Under the pieces are notes generated by a model that was not told the origin of the DNA, did not search any database, and saw nothing but the letters and a program-made list of their open reading frames with translations. A program made the translations under genes and the position numbers. From Akkermansia sp. (GTDB taxonomy: Bacteria; Verrucomicrobiota; Verrucomicrobiia; Verrucomicrobiales; Akkermansiaceae), in contig JAUNRC010000013.1 of assembly GCA_030535875.1 (NCBI GenBank), positions 1-45,162 on the forward strand: DNA of 45,162 bases, in the 5' to 3' direction. Positions 1 to 8,271 of this stretch are shown here, piece after piece; position 1 is the first letter of the stretch, and each line of letters begins with the position of its first letter.

Positions 1-11
1 TAAACTAAAAA

Positions 12-45
12 AGCCTGCTTTCCAAATTGAGTCGGAAAGCAGGCT
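12..45 (-). terminator. Rho-independent terminator of tRNA-Val
   Basis: A perfect 12-bp stem (12-23 with 34-45) encloses a 10-nt loop. Read on the minus strand it is followed by a T-run (complement of 7-12). It lies just downstream of the tRNA gene and should end its transcript. Confidence 0.85.
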
Positions 46-52
46 CGGTGAA

Positions 53-124
53 TACACGAGAAGAGATTCGAACTCCTGACCAACTGTGTGTAAGACAGCC
101 GCTCTACCACTGAGCTACTCGTGC
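53..124 (-). tRNA. tRNA-Val (anticodon UAC)
   Basis: The minus strand folds as a cloverleaf. The 7-bp acceptor stem pairs 118-124 with 54-60 (its first pair is G-U). There is a 4-bp D stem, an anticodon stem GCTGT/ACAGT around the loop CTTACAC (anticodon TAC, valine), and a T arm with loop TTCGAAT. CCA is not encoded. A promoter lies about 19 bp upstream and a terminator directly downstream, so the gene is a single-gene unit. Confidence 0.93.
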
Positions 125-142
125 ATGAAGTGTGTGGGAGAG

Positions 143-170
143 ATTATACGCATTTTTGGTGAGAATGCAA
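143..170 (-). promoter_or_regulatory. Sigma70-type promoter of tRNA-Val
   Basis: On the minus strand there is TTGCAT (165-170), a 16-bp spacer and a perfect TATAAT (143-148). Transcription would start about 10 nt before the mature tRNA. Confidence 0.7.
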
Positions 171-209
171 GACTAAAATTGTGATTTTTTGATTTTTTTT
201 GGTGGCAGG

Positions 210-1562
210 TTATTTGTTTCTTTGATTTTCATAGGCTTGCACTCTGTAATTTCGGCGCAGGAGAGTCTCGGTGACGGCGCCGTCGGAGCCTGTTGGTGAA
301 AACTGGACTTCAAATGTGACCCCGAAGTAGTGGTGAGAGGCACCTTCTTTGATGGCAAAGAAAGGGGCTCCTTCGGGGAAGAGGGTGGCGGCTTTGCTTA
401 TGTTGAGGTCGCGGAGCCATGAGTCGGTGGCACCGGAGATGTCGTGGCGAAAGAGTTCGTCGGGCTTGTCGGAGTATTGCGCCGGGAAGGAGAAGAGGCG
501 CAGGATGTTGCCTTGCTCGATGTCGCGGATGACCAGTAACATGGTGCCGGCGCGGCCGGGGTTGGCATAGATTTCGGCCTGATAGATGCCGTATTGGGTG
601 GTTGGTTCGCAGACTCGCAGTTCGGGACCGGTGCCGAGGAGGCTTGCTTTGCCTTTGCAGAGCCGTTGGCAGACTTCGGGGGTGGGGTTCTCGGCGAGTG
701 GTTGCAGGCGCTTGTCGATGGCGGTTAGGGCGGCATTGATAGCGCGGCAGGCGGTTTCGAGGTGTTTGGCTCCGCGCCAGGCCAGTAGGAGGTAATGTTT
801 GCCTGAGAGTTCGACTGCGAGGTCGGGTAGTTCGTTTGTTGTTCCTTCGGATGGGGGGAAGGTGGAGCCGGGGGTTATGCGGACGAAGCCGTCGGGCAGG
901 GGTTCGCCTTCCATGATGGTGCGGAAGTTTGCGTGCACGGTGCCGGGTATGCCGCCGGTAGCGGGCAGGACGAGGACGACGTGTCCGGGCTTGGTGTAGA
1001 AGGTGTCGTCCTTGGCAGCAAAGGCCCAGCGCGGGGATTGGTTCAGGTAGTCAGAGAGGAGTTCTTCATGCTCGGTTTCGAGCTTGATGAGGTTGGGGGC
1101 GGGGGCGAGTTGTTGGCAGTTGCCGGGGTCGGGCTCGATGGGGATGGTGAGCGAGGCCGGTCCGTTGAGCTTGTCAATCGGGTTGTGCAGGGTGCCGGAT
1201 TGTTGGATGGGTTGGGCGTGGGCGGTGTCGTAGGGGGAGGGGACGTCGGCCTCGATGGCCAGTTGCATGAAGATGAGTGTGGCGATGCCCCATTGCAGTC
1301 CCCAGGCGCAGAGCTGGGCGACGGCGCGGCCGTTGCGCAGGCGCAGGCAGAAGCGCACGGCTGAGATGAGCATGAGGACGGCGGAGGTGATAAAGGCGCT
1401 CAGGAGGATGGTGCCGATGTGAGGGCTGAGCTGTGGGCGAAGGGATGGGGGGAGGATGTCCGGCCAGAGGATGGGTAGGCAACAGGTGAGTGCCAGCAGG
1501 CAGCAGATGCTGTGTAGTACCCAAGGGGAGTCGAGCAGCTTGCCGGGGGTGGCGCGGGTCAT
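210..1562 (-). CDS. Membrane protein of unknown function, third gene of ankyrin operon
   Basis: This 450-residue protein is not recognised. Three hydrophobic segments at about residues 15-34, 49-70 and 82-102 anchor the N-terminus in the inner membrane. The remaining ~340 residues look soluble and contain scattered cysteines, and no known motif was found. The start codon overlaps the stop of the upstream ankyrin gene by 4 bp (ATGA), so translation is probably coupled. Its place at the end of an operon of two exported ankyrin-type proteins suggests a shared envelope role, which is inference only. No terminator is evident between its stop and the tRNA gene. Confidence 0.75.
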   Translation of the reverse strand: MTRATPGKLLDSPWVLHSICCLLALTCCLPILWPDILPPSLRPQLSPHIGTILLSAFITSAVLMLISAVRFCLRLRNGRAVAQLCAWGLQWGIATLIFMQLAIEADVPSPYDTAHAQPIQQSGTLHNPIDKLNGPASLTIPIEPDPGNCQQLAPAPNLIKLETEHEELLSDYLNQSPRWAFAAKDDTFYTKPGHVVLVLPATGGIPGTVHANFRTIMEGEPLPDGFVRITPGSTFPPSEGTTNELPDLAVELSGKHYLLLAWRGAKHLETACRAINAALTAIDKRLQPLAENPTPEVCQRLCKGKASLLGTGPELRVCEPTTQYGIYQAEIYANPGRAGTMLLVIRDIEQGNILRLFSFPAQYSDKPDELFRHDISGATDSWLRDLNISKAATLFPEGAPFFAIKEGASHHYFGVTFEVQFSPTGSDGAVTETLLRRNYRVQAYENQRNK

Positions 1563-2953
1563 TTTTGCGGGGCGGGTTTGCGGGCAAACAGTCCGGGGTT
1601 GGCAAGCATTTTTTCCGCGATTTTCATGCGCGGGCTGGGGGGCGGTTGTTCGATGTAGCTGTGGTGGGCTGCTTGGAGGATGTAGCTGTCGGTTGTGAGA
1701 GTTCCTTCGGTGGTGAGCAATTGTCCGATGATGTCGGCGTGCCGGGGCAGTTGCATGGCACTGAATTGTCTGCGGACTTTTTGCACGAGTTCGGGGGTGA
1801 GCTCGGTGGGCTCGTTGAGGCGCAGGGCGTGGTCAACGACGGCGCAGTCGTAGATGTCGCGTTCCTCGGGCGACATGGCATCGAGGGCGGGTTGTTCATC
1901 AGCGGAGCGGCTTTGCAGAAGTTCCTGCGGGGCGATGGGGGGCTGTCCGTTGCGGCGCAGGAGGAGGTTGTAGGCGGTGGCGGCCAGGTCGGCCTCGTTG
2001 CAGGTGCTGTACTTGCGGATGGTGGGGAGGGCTTTTTCGCCTACGCTGATTTCGTAGAGTTCCAGTAGCATGCCCATGGGGGCGGCGACAAAGCAGTCAA
2101 TCATTTCTTCGGGTGAGCCGGGCAGCATGCTGTCGAGTTTTCTCAGGGCTTTCTCGATGTAGGTGCCGTCGACTTTCCATTCGAGCAGGCTGAGTGTGTC
2201 GAGGAAATGCAGAGGTGTTTCTTCGAGGAAATGCTCGCCGTGTTCCCAATAATTCAGGCTGTGCACGAATTTATGGGCTCGTTCCGAGTCGGCCAGTCGC
2301 ATGAACTCGAGCAGCAGGTAGATGTCGCCGGTGCGACGGCGTTGGTCTTGCTGGCCTGTGATGATGGCTTTGAGTCGGTGTTCCGCGCGTTCGTAGACGG
2401 GGGCGCAGTACTTGCGGATGAGGTACTGGCGGCTGGCCTCGTGGTTGGTTTGCGAGGCTTGTTTGGTGCGCTTGCTGATGTAGCGTAGGAAGGCTGCCGT
2501 CTCGTACGGTATGCGTACGGCCAGCTCTTTGGGCATGAGGTTGGCCGCGTGGAGTTCTTTGAGGAGCTCGGGTTTGCTTTGGAGGTAGAATGCGGCGTTG
2601 CAGCCTTTGCTGTTCTCGTGCAGTACGTCGGCCCCGTTTTGCAACAGGGTGGTGATGGCTTCGTTGACGGCACCGGCGTAATGCGGGTCGTGGTTGTAGC
2701 GGTAGTCCATCTCCAGTGGGTAACAGAGGTAGAGCAAGGGGGTGCCGCCGCGGGGGTCCTGCTCATTGACATCGGCGCCGGCCGCAATGAGTTCTTTCAT
2801 TTTGGCAAGGGAGGAAGTTCCGTCAAAGCCGATGGCGACATCCAGCAGTGATGTCGCAGTCTGTGCCGTTGGTGCCGTTTGGTCGGGCTCGCCTGAGCTT
2901 ACTGAGGCGAGGAGGGCTGTTGTCAGCAAGGTGGCTGTGATGAAACGGCTCAT
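1559..2953 (-). CDS. Secreted ankyrin-repeat protein
   Basis: 464 residues. An N-terminal signal peptide (about residues 1-20, with small residues before the likely cleavage site) directs export. Ankyrin-like repeats follow: one ending in AAGADVNEQDPRGGTPLL and one with LLQNGADVLHENSKG, both carrying the repeat hallmark G-A-D-x-(N/L). The C-terminal ~300 residues are helical-looking and not assigned. Ankyrin repeats bind other proteins, and the partner is unknown. The gene starts 7 bp after the upstream lipoprotein gene and overlaps the downstream membrane-protein gene by 4 bp, so the three are almost certainly co-transcribed. Confidence 0.8.
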   Translation of the reverse strand: MSRFITATLLTTALLASVSSGEPDQTAPTAQTATSLLDVAIGFDGTSSLAKMKELIAAGADVNEQDPRGGTPLLYLCYPLEMDYRYNHDPHYAGAVNEAITTLLQNGADVLHENSKGCNAAFYLQSKPELLKELHAANLMPKELAVRIPYETAAFLRYISKRTKQASQTNHEASRQYLIRKYCAPVYERAEHRLKAIITGQQDQRRRTGDIYLLLEFMRLADSERAHKFVHSLNYWEHGEHFLEETPLHFLDTLSLLEWKVDGTYIEKALRKLDSMLPGSPEEMIDCFVAAPMGMLLELYEISVGEKALPTIRKYSTCNEADLAATAYNLLLRRNGQPPIAPQELLQSRSADEQPALDAMSPEERDIYDCAVVDHALRLNEPTELTPELVQKVRRQFSAMQLPRHADIIGQLLTTEGTLTTDSYILQAAHHSYIEQPPPSPRMKIAEKMLANPGLFARKPAPQK

Positions 2954-2960
2954 GTTGATG

Positions 2961-4820
2961 TCAGGGGGCAGGGGTAGTGGGGGTGAGGATTTCTTCCTGG
3001 TGCTCCAGCAGGAACTTGGCTGTGGCTATTTCCAGTTCGTAGGACCAGATGTCCTGTGTGGTCATGAGTTCATCGAGTTTTTCGGGATTGCTGAGGTTGT
3101 CGGCAATGGCTCGGTACATGTCGGCGGCTTGTGTGGCTCCGAGTTCTTGTATGGTTGAGACGAAGGTGTTGATTTGTTCGTCTGTCATGTTGCCGTACCA
3201 GAGGTCCTCGATGGAGGTGAGCAGGAGGGCTTTGCGGAGGGTGGGTGTGTCGGCGTTGCGTTGTTGTTCACTGAGCCACGCTGCTATGGAGCCGTTACAG
3301 GCGGAGGGGAGTCCGGCGCGGGTAAGGCGTGCGCCCCATGCCCCGGCCTGTATGGGCAGTCGGGGGTCTTGACAGAGAGTGTTGATGATTTCATCGTTTT
3401 GTGCGGAGCGGCCGAGTAATTCGATGAGTGAGGCTGCATGTTCATGGTCATCGGCTGCGAGGAGTTGTTCGGCGGCGTTGATGAGCAGTTGGCCGGGGAG
3501 GATGATGTTCGGGCAGTCCTGAAGGGCGCTGATGAAGGAGTCGGTGATGTGGGAGGCAGTTTGGGGGAGCTGTTGCCACAGCGGCATGTCGGCAATGGCT
3601 GCAGCGGTTTTTTCCGCATGAGCGGTGCTCAGCAGGATGATGGCGTTGCGCAGGGCGTCGGCATAGATTTCCTGCTGTCGGAGTTGTTCATCGGGGGTGA
3701 GCAGGCGTGCGATGGTCGTGAAATGAGGTGCGATGACTTCTGCCGGTGCGTGGAGCATGGCGGCACGGCAGACATCGGCTGCCAGATGTTCACCGCTGCG
3801 GATGTTGATGGGCGGTGCTTTCAGCTCGTGGCCCTTTGCTTTCAGTTCTTCGAGGATGGCGGGGTTGGCCGCCAGAAGGTCGTAGGCACTGAAGCCGGGG
3901 TGCTCCGGGTCTTTGTCGGCCCGTAGGTAGGGGTCGGCCCCATGATTGAGCAGAAGGACGGCCAGTTCGACGGCTGTTCGGATTTGTTCGTCACTTTGCA
4001 GGGAGGCGATGGTGTCGGCCAGACAAAAGAGAGCTGTGCGGCCGAGCGCATCCGTCGCATCTACGGGGCATCCCTGTTCCAGTAGGTAGAGGGCACAGGC
4101 TTGATGTTCACCGTCGTAGTAGCCGCCGCTGAGTCGGGCTACTCCGGGCAGCAGTGCATGGTGCTCGGGGGCAAAGCCTCCGCACTCGTCGATAAGTCGC
4201 TTGAGGGTGCTGAGCCAGCCGCGGTAGGCAACTTCCTGCAGTTCGTTGCCGCTGCGGGGGGTGCCGATGTCGAGCAGGTGGGCATATACAGCCTCGTGGG
4301 CGCAGGTCAGGCAGGTATTGTAGGTGAGAGCCGTCTCGACCGAGCCCGGGGTGGCGAGTGAGGCTCCTGCGGCTACGAGGATGTCGATGAGCTTGTTGAT
4401 TTGTTCTGCCGGAACCTGTGGGGCGTAGTCCGAGGCAATGGCCAGCAGCAGGGGCGACTCCGCAGCGCTGCCCTCAATCATAGTGGGCGTGTTCGGGTCG
4501 GCTCCGTCGAGTAGCAGGCAGCGGGCAAGTTCCGGCTTTTTGAGCATGCAGGCAAGGTGCAGGATGTTGTACTTGCCGTTCTCTGATGTGAAGCGTGGGT
4601 CGGCGGTTTCGATGAAGTTCTGCACGACTTGCGGCAGTTCGGTGGGGCAGGCCTCGGCCATCCAGTCTGTGAGGGCCAGTTCATCTATCTCTGCTCGGAG
4701 CTCGGCAAATTGCACGGCGGCCTCGGGGGTGGCGCTGCCTTTGCTGCCGGCTCCGTCGCAGCCGGTCAGCAGTAAGATGGCAGCCAGAGCCAGGCACATT
4801 TCACGACGAACTCTCCTCAT
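2961..4820 (-). CDS. Ankyrin-repeat lipoprotein
   Basis: 619 residues from the chosen start. The N-terminus is basic then hydrophobic and ends in the lipobox LLTGC with Cys21, so it should be a lipid-anchored envelope protein. Ankyrin-type repeats are visible (NILHLACMLKKPEL with LLDGADPNTP, and TALFCLAD with LLNHGADPY). The C-terminal half is not recognised. An ATG three codons upstream (4829) overlaps the promoter -10 box TAGTAT. The ATG at 4820, 7 bp after that box, is therefore the better start and gives a leaderless mRNA. It heads a three-gene operon of exported or membrane proteins. Confidence 0.8.
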   Translation of the reverse strand: MRRVRREMCLALAAILLLTGCDGAGSKGSATPEAAVQFAELRAEIDELALTDWMAEACPTELPQVVQNFIETADPRFTSENGKYNILHLACMLKKPELARCLLLDGADPNTPTMIEGSAAESPLLLAIASDYAPQVPAEQINKLIDILVAAGASLATPGSVETALTYNTCLTCAHEAVYAHLLDIGTPRSGNELQEVAYRGWLSTLKRLIDECGGFAPEHHALLPGVARLSGGYYDGEHQACALYLLEQGCPVDATDALGRTALFCLADTIASLQSDEQIRTAVELAVLLLNHGADPYLRADKDPEHPGFSAYDLLAANPAILEELKAKGHELKAPPINIRSGEHLAADVCRAAMLHAPAEVIAPHFTTIARLLTPDEQLRQQEIYADALRNAIILLSTAHAEKTAAAIADMPLWQQLPQTASHITDSFISALQDCPNIILPGQLLINAAEQLLAADDHEHAASLIELLGRSAQNDEIINTLCQDPRLPIQAGAWGARLTRAGLPSACNGSIAAWLSEQQRNADTPTLRKALLLTSIEDLWYGNMTDEQINTFVSTIQELGATQAADMYRAIADNLSNPEKLDELMTTQDIWSYELEIATAKFLLEHQEEILTPTTPAP

Positions 4821-4827
4821 GGCTCTC

Positions 4828-4856
4828 ATACTATCACAAAGCCCCTGCCGCTACAA
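4828..4856 (-). promoter_or_regulatory. Promoter of ankyrin operon (leaderless type)
   Basis: Minus strand: TTGTAG (4851-4856), 17-bp spacer, TAGTAT (4828-4833), then 7 bp to the ATG at 4820. It decides the start codon of the lipoprotein gene. Confidence 0.7.
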
Positions 4857-4887
4857 GCAGAAATTGCACTCAGGCGAATTGCTCTGC

Positions 4888-6294
4888 TCAGCAGGTAATG
4901 CTTGTGTTGAGGTGAGCAACGTGAATTTCACCGCTGTGTTTTTTGAGAAGTGCGCTCTTAAGGGCTGCTGTGCATTCTTTTTCGCCGTGGACGAGGTAGA
5001 CCTTTTTTTTGCTGCCTCCGGTTCTTTCGAAGTAACCCAGCAGTTCATTGTGGTCAGCATGGCCGGAGAAGGAGTCGAGGCTGAGCACTTTGGCGCGCAC
5101 CGGGTACTCGTCGCCCAGAATGCGTACTTGCAGTGCTCCGTCCATAATGCGGCGCCCTAGGGTGTTAGCGGCGCAATAACCGACGAAGAGGACGGTATTT
5201 TTGTCGCGGCTGATGCCGTTCTTGAGGTGGTGGAGTATGCGGCCTGCTTCGCACATGCCCGAGGCGGAGATGATGATGGCCTGCTCGCGCAGGTTATTGA
5301 GGCGCTGGGATTCCGTGACGGTGCGTACCATGTGGAGTTGTTCGAATCCGAAGGGATCGCGTTCATTGAAGAGGAAGTCGTAGACGTCCTGATTGAAGCA
5401 CTCGGGGTGAATGCGGAAAATTTCCGTAGCGCTTACTGCCATGGGGCTGTCGACATAAACCGGATAATTGGGCAGTTTGCCTTCCCGGTAGGCGCGGTTG
5501 AGCAGGTAGAGCAACTGCTGAGTGCGTTCCACGGCAAAGGCCGGTATGTAGACGTTGCCGCCGCGTTTCATCGCTTTGCGGATGGTGGAGATGAAGAGCT
5601 CGGCATCTTGTGCCGGTACTTCATGGTAGCGTCCGCCGTAGGTGCTCTCCATGAGCATGATGTCAACATCGGGTACGGCCTCGGGGTCGCGCAGCAGCTC
5701 GTTGTCACCGCGACCGACGTCGCCGGAGAAGAGCAGTCGCTTGTGCTGCCCGTCATCTTTATCGTCGATGTCCAGTACGACTTGTGCAGCTCCGAGAATG
5801 TGCCCCGCATCGTAGAAGGTGAGGGTTACTCCGTCGGCTATGGGTATGGGCATGTGGTAGCCGAGAGTCAGGAAGCGGCGCATGGCGGCTTCGGCATCTT
5901 GCTCTGTATAAATGGGGGTGGCTACAGCCCCGCTGCCGCCCTTGCGGCGGTCCATTTTGTTGAGGAACTTACAGTCGCTCTCTTGTATGCGTGCGGCATC
6001 TGCCAGCATGATGGAGCAGAGGTCGCGTGTGCCGTATGTGGTGTAGACAAAGCCCTTGAAGCCTTTTTTGACCAGATTGGGCAGGTTGCCGGAGTGGTCG
6101 ATATGGGCGTGTGAGAGAACGACGCAATCAACGCTCCGCGGGTCGAAGTAGGGGAACTCGCGGTTGATGCGGAGTTGGTCTTCTCGGTGTCCCTGGTACA
6201 TACCGCAATCCAGGAGTATGCGCCTGCCGTTCACTTCCAGCAAATGCTGGGAGCCCGTAGTTGTCTCTGCTGCACCACAAAAATGAATTTTCAT
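4888..6294 (-). CDS. MBL-fold/beta-CASP RNA-processing nuclease
   Basis: 468 residues, the usual length for bacterial and archaeal CPSF-like beta-CASP nucleases. These zinc-dependent cytoplasmic enzymes cut or degrade RNA. The N-terminal metallo-beta-lactamase core carries motif II HAHIDH (H62, H64, D66, H67), a histidine in DAGHILGA (H165) and aspartate in FSGDVGR (D192). The beta-CASP insert contains PAFAVERTQ and SASGMCEAGRI. The C-terminal RMMBL segment has SFSGHADHNELL and ends near a VHGE motif. All catalytic residues I would expect are present. The gene is single, with its own promoter, and the exact substrate cannot be told from sequence. Confidence 0.92.
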   Translation of the reverse strand: MKIHFCGAAETTTGSQHLLEVNGRRILLDCGMYQGHREDQLRINREFPYFDPRSVDCVVLSHAHIDHSGNLPNLVKKGFKGFVYTTYGTRDLCSIMLADAARIQESDCKFLNKMDRRKGGSGAVATPIYTEQDAEAAMRRFLTLGYHMPIPIADGVTLTFYDAGHILGAAQVVLDIDDKDDGQHKRLLFSGDVGRGDNELLRDPEAVPDVDIMLMESTYGGRYHEVPAQDAELFISTIRKAMKRGGNVYIPAFAVERTQQLLYLLNRAYREGKLPNYPVYVDSPMAVSATEIFRIHPECFNQDVYDFLFNERDPFGFEQLHMVRTVTESQRLNNLREQAIIISASGMCEAGRILHHLKNGISRDKNTVLFVGYCAANTLGRRIMDGALQVRILGDEYPVRAKVLSLDSFSGHADHNELLGYFERTGGSKKKVYLVHGEKECTAALKSALLKKHSGEIHVAHLNTSITC

Positions 6295-6302
6295 TACCCT
6301 GT

Positions 6303-6331
6303 ATTCTAGCTGCTTGCTTCCATTTTTACAA
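6303..6331 (-). promoter_or_regulatory. Promoter of MBL/beta-CASP nuclease gene (leaderless type)
   Basis: Minus strand: TTGTAA (6326-6331), 17-bp spacer, TAGAAT (6303-6308), then 8 bp to the ATG at 6294. The predicted transcript starts at or within a base or two of the start codon. Confidence 0.75.
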
Positions 6332-6383
6332 GAGAAAAATAACCGATTGGTAATTTTAACACAGAGCAGGGTGGAAAGCAGAT

Positions 6384-6412
6384 TTTTTCAACGCTGATAA
6401 ATGCTGTAGCAT
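6384..6412 (+). promoter_or_regulatory. Weak candidate promoter for the 154-residue protein gene
   Basis: TAGCAT (6407-6412) lies 16 bp before the ATG at 6429. The hexamer 17 bp further upstream is TTTTTC, a poor -35. The AGCAGATTTT motif at 6377-6386, shared with other intergenic regions, sits next to it. Confidence 0.35.
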
Positions 6413-6428
6413 CAAACCGGATAGTTGT

Positions 6429-6893
6429 ATGAGTGTTAGGAAAGGGTGTTTCATCTTACTATGTGTTGTGGTGGTGCCGGTCGTAGTATCGGGACTTATC
6501 CTGAGCCTTCTTGTGGGTAAGGAGCAGCAGAGTGCCGCTACGGCTCCGGTGACGTATGAACGATTGCATCCTGATGATAAGAATGATGTGCCTCCTTTCG
6601 CTGCAAATATCTATAAAGCTTGCTGGACTCATTGGCAGGTGGGGGAGTGGGCTTGGTGCTTTGATGTTCCGCCGGATAGTGAGGAGGTTTTAAGGGAATG
6701 GGTTCGAGCGAAAGGTGGTGAGCCTATGGATGTGGGCGAAAATTTTTCGTGCTGCCACATGGAACCGCCGGAGTGGTGGAGGCGCCCTGCGGATGCGAGA
6801 CTTGTGAGTTATCGCTTGCTGGAGCATGGTGTAAGTATGCGGATGTGGTACTCGTCTACTGCTCATCGTGTGTGGATTATGTATGCCCGGTAA
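6429..6893 (+). CDS. Small membrane-anchored protein of unknown function
   Basis: 154 residues, not recognised. One hydrophobic stretch at about residues 7-29 is followed by a hydrophilic, tryptophan-rich domain (WTHWQVGEWAW; PEWWRRP). It is probably anchored in the inner membrane with the domain outside. The start is the first ATG in frame. It lies between the divergent nuclease gene and the transglutaminase-like gene, with 62 bp and a separate promoter before the latter. Confidence 0.6.
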   Translation: MSVRKGCFILLCVVVVPVVVSGLILSLLVGKEQQSAATAPVTYERLHPDDKNDVPPFAANIYKACWTHWQVGEWAWCFDVPPDSEEVLREWVRAKGGEPMDVGENFSCCHMEPPEWWRRPADARLVSYRLLEHGVSMRMWYSSTAHRVWIMYAR

Positions 6894-6903
6894 GCTTTTT
6901 TTG

Positions 6904-6932
6904 TTTACATCAGTTTGAGGCTGTGTTAGTAT
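6904..6932 (+). promoter_or_regulatory. Promoter of transglutaminase-like gene
   Basis: TTTACA (6904-6909), 17-bp spacer, TAGTAT (6927-6932), then 23 bp to the ATG at 6956. Confidence 0.6.
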
Positions 6933-6955
6933 GACAGACGTTAACTGAGAACATT

Positions 6956-8191
6956 ATGGTATATTTTGGCAGCGTGCGGGTATTGTTTCGACTGGTGGTG
7001 ACTCTTCTGGTATGGGGCGCTTTGTGTCCGGCTCAGGATGGTAAGGGGATGGATAACGGGCGTCCGCTGCCGGCGGCAGAAGTCGCGCCGGATTGTAAAA
7101 GCATGCATGTGGAAGCAGATTCGCGCGAGAAGTGCAATGAGGCATTGAGACAAATGCGCGAGGATAGTTGTGAGCGCCTTGTTGTCGACTGTACGGGAGC
7201 ATTTACGGTTGAGGAGGCGAAGGCCTGTGTCCGTAGTGAAGTGCTGGGAGATGCCGATGCTGCCACGTTTGCCACGAAGGAGAAACAGCTCATTTTTACA
7301 GTGAACTGGGGCGCTCATGTTGAACTTGCCTATGCCCGCCGAAACCTACTGGGGGATGTTCGCCTCGGGAAGCGTGCGCAGAGGTGTTATAATAAAGCTA
7401 AGTACATCATTGAGAAGCTTGTGAAAGACGATATGTCGGATATGGAGAAAGCTCTGGTGCTGCACGATTATCTCGTTCTCCACACGGTATATGACATGAA
7501 ATATCTTCACAAGGGTGCTGAGGGTGTGTTGCTTCGTGGGCGCGGCGTATGTGATGGGTACACGCAGGCCTATGCCATGCTGCTGCGGATGGTTGGAGTG
7601 GAGTGTCGCTGTCTGTCCGGCTCTGCCGGCGGCCCACATGCTTGGAATATGGTGAAAATCGATGGTAAGTGGTACCATGTGGATGTCACTTGGGATGACC
7701 CTATCGGTGGTCGGCAGCGAAAGGAGTATCTGCATTATGAGTTCTTTATGATATCCGATAAGGAAATTCGCAGCCGTCGACACCGCTGGGATTGGGACTA
7801 TACGCCGGCTACTCCATCCCTCTCACCCAAGTATTTCCTTAAACGGAAACGCTCATATGTGGATGTGGCATCGTTCCTGGTCGGCGCGGAGCGTGCTTAT
7901 CAGACGGGGGAACCTTTCTTTCGCGCTCACCTGAAGAACGCTAAGAAGCAATGGAATGAATTGGCTCGCGGCTTGTACTCCGGGGCTGTTTCATTTGAAA
8001 TCCGAGGGGCGACATATAGCAAGGACCCGGCAGATATCGTGACGTTGGTGTACAAGACTCCGTTACGGGCATCCGCGAAGAAGTCCGATAAAAAAATCTT
8101 TGGTTTGGATGTTGGGGAGCTTCCTGATATTAAACTTCGCGATAAGCTTCCGGACAAACTTCCTGATATAGCTGTGCCGTTTTTTGATTGA
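6956..8191 (+). CDS. Secreted transglutaminase-like cysteine peptidase-fold protein
   Basis: 411 residues. A hydrophobic segment at residues 8-26 looks like a signal peptide. The transglutaminase-core triad is clear: Cys199 in RGRGVCDGYTQAY, His228 in GPHAWNMV and Asp243 in YHVDVTWDDP. In bacteria this family usually acts as an exported peptidase or amidase-like enzyme rather than a true crosslinker; the substrate here is unknown. The ~110 residues before the core and the lysine-rich C-terminus, which repeats LPD and DKLP units, are not assigned. It has its own promoter, and ilvA follows with a separate promoter. Confidence 0.85.
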   Translation: MVYFGSVRVLFRLVVTLLVWGALCPAQDGKGMDNGRPLPAAEVAPDCKSMHVEADSREKCNEALRQMREDSCERLVVDCTGAFTVEEAKACVRSEVLGDADAATFATKEKQLIFTVNWGAHVELAYARRNLLGDVRLGKRAQRCYNKAKYIIEKLVKDDMSDMEKALVLHDYLVLHTVYDMKYLHKGAEGVLLRGRGVCDGYTQAYAMLLRMVGVECRCLSGSAGGPHAWNMVKIDGKWYHVDVTWDDPIGGRQRKEYLHYEFFMISDKEIRSRRHRWDWDYTPATPSLSPKYFLKRKRSYVDVASFLVGAERAYQTGEPFFRAHLKNAKKQWNELARGLYSGAVSFEIRGATYSKDPADIVTLVYKTPLRASAKKSDKKIFGLDVGELPDIKLRDKLPDKLPDIAVPFFD

Positions 8192-8211
8192 AAGCGGGAA
8201 AAATCCGTGTT

Positions 8212-8232
8212 GCGAGCGCAATACGCGCTTGC
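8212..8232. repeat. Inverted repeat overlapping ilvA -35
   Basis: GCGAGCGC (8212-8219) and GCGCTTGC (8225-8232) form an 8-bp near-perfect inverted repeat (one G-T) around AATAC. It overlaps the ilvA -35 box and could be an operator, or a weak terminator for the preceding gene, though no T-run follows. Confidence 0.4.
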
Positions 8233-8257
8233 TATGGCGCGGCGCAGGGTGTATGAT
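8229..8257 (+). promoter_or_regulatory. Promoter of ilvA-maf
   Basis: TTGCTA (8229-8234), 17-bp spacer, TATGAT (8252-8257), 14 bp to the ATG at 8272. The expected leader is about 7 nt, too short for an attenuator. Confidence 0.65.
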
Positions 8258-8271
8258 GGGCGCATAAGATT

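Noticed and set aside
933..2068. Plus-strand Gly/Val-rich frames opposite the first two operon genes
   Set aside because: The translations are low-complexity mirror frames, while the minus-strand genes have signal peptides, repeats and coupled overlaps.
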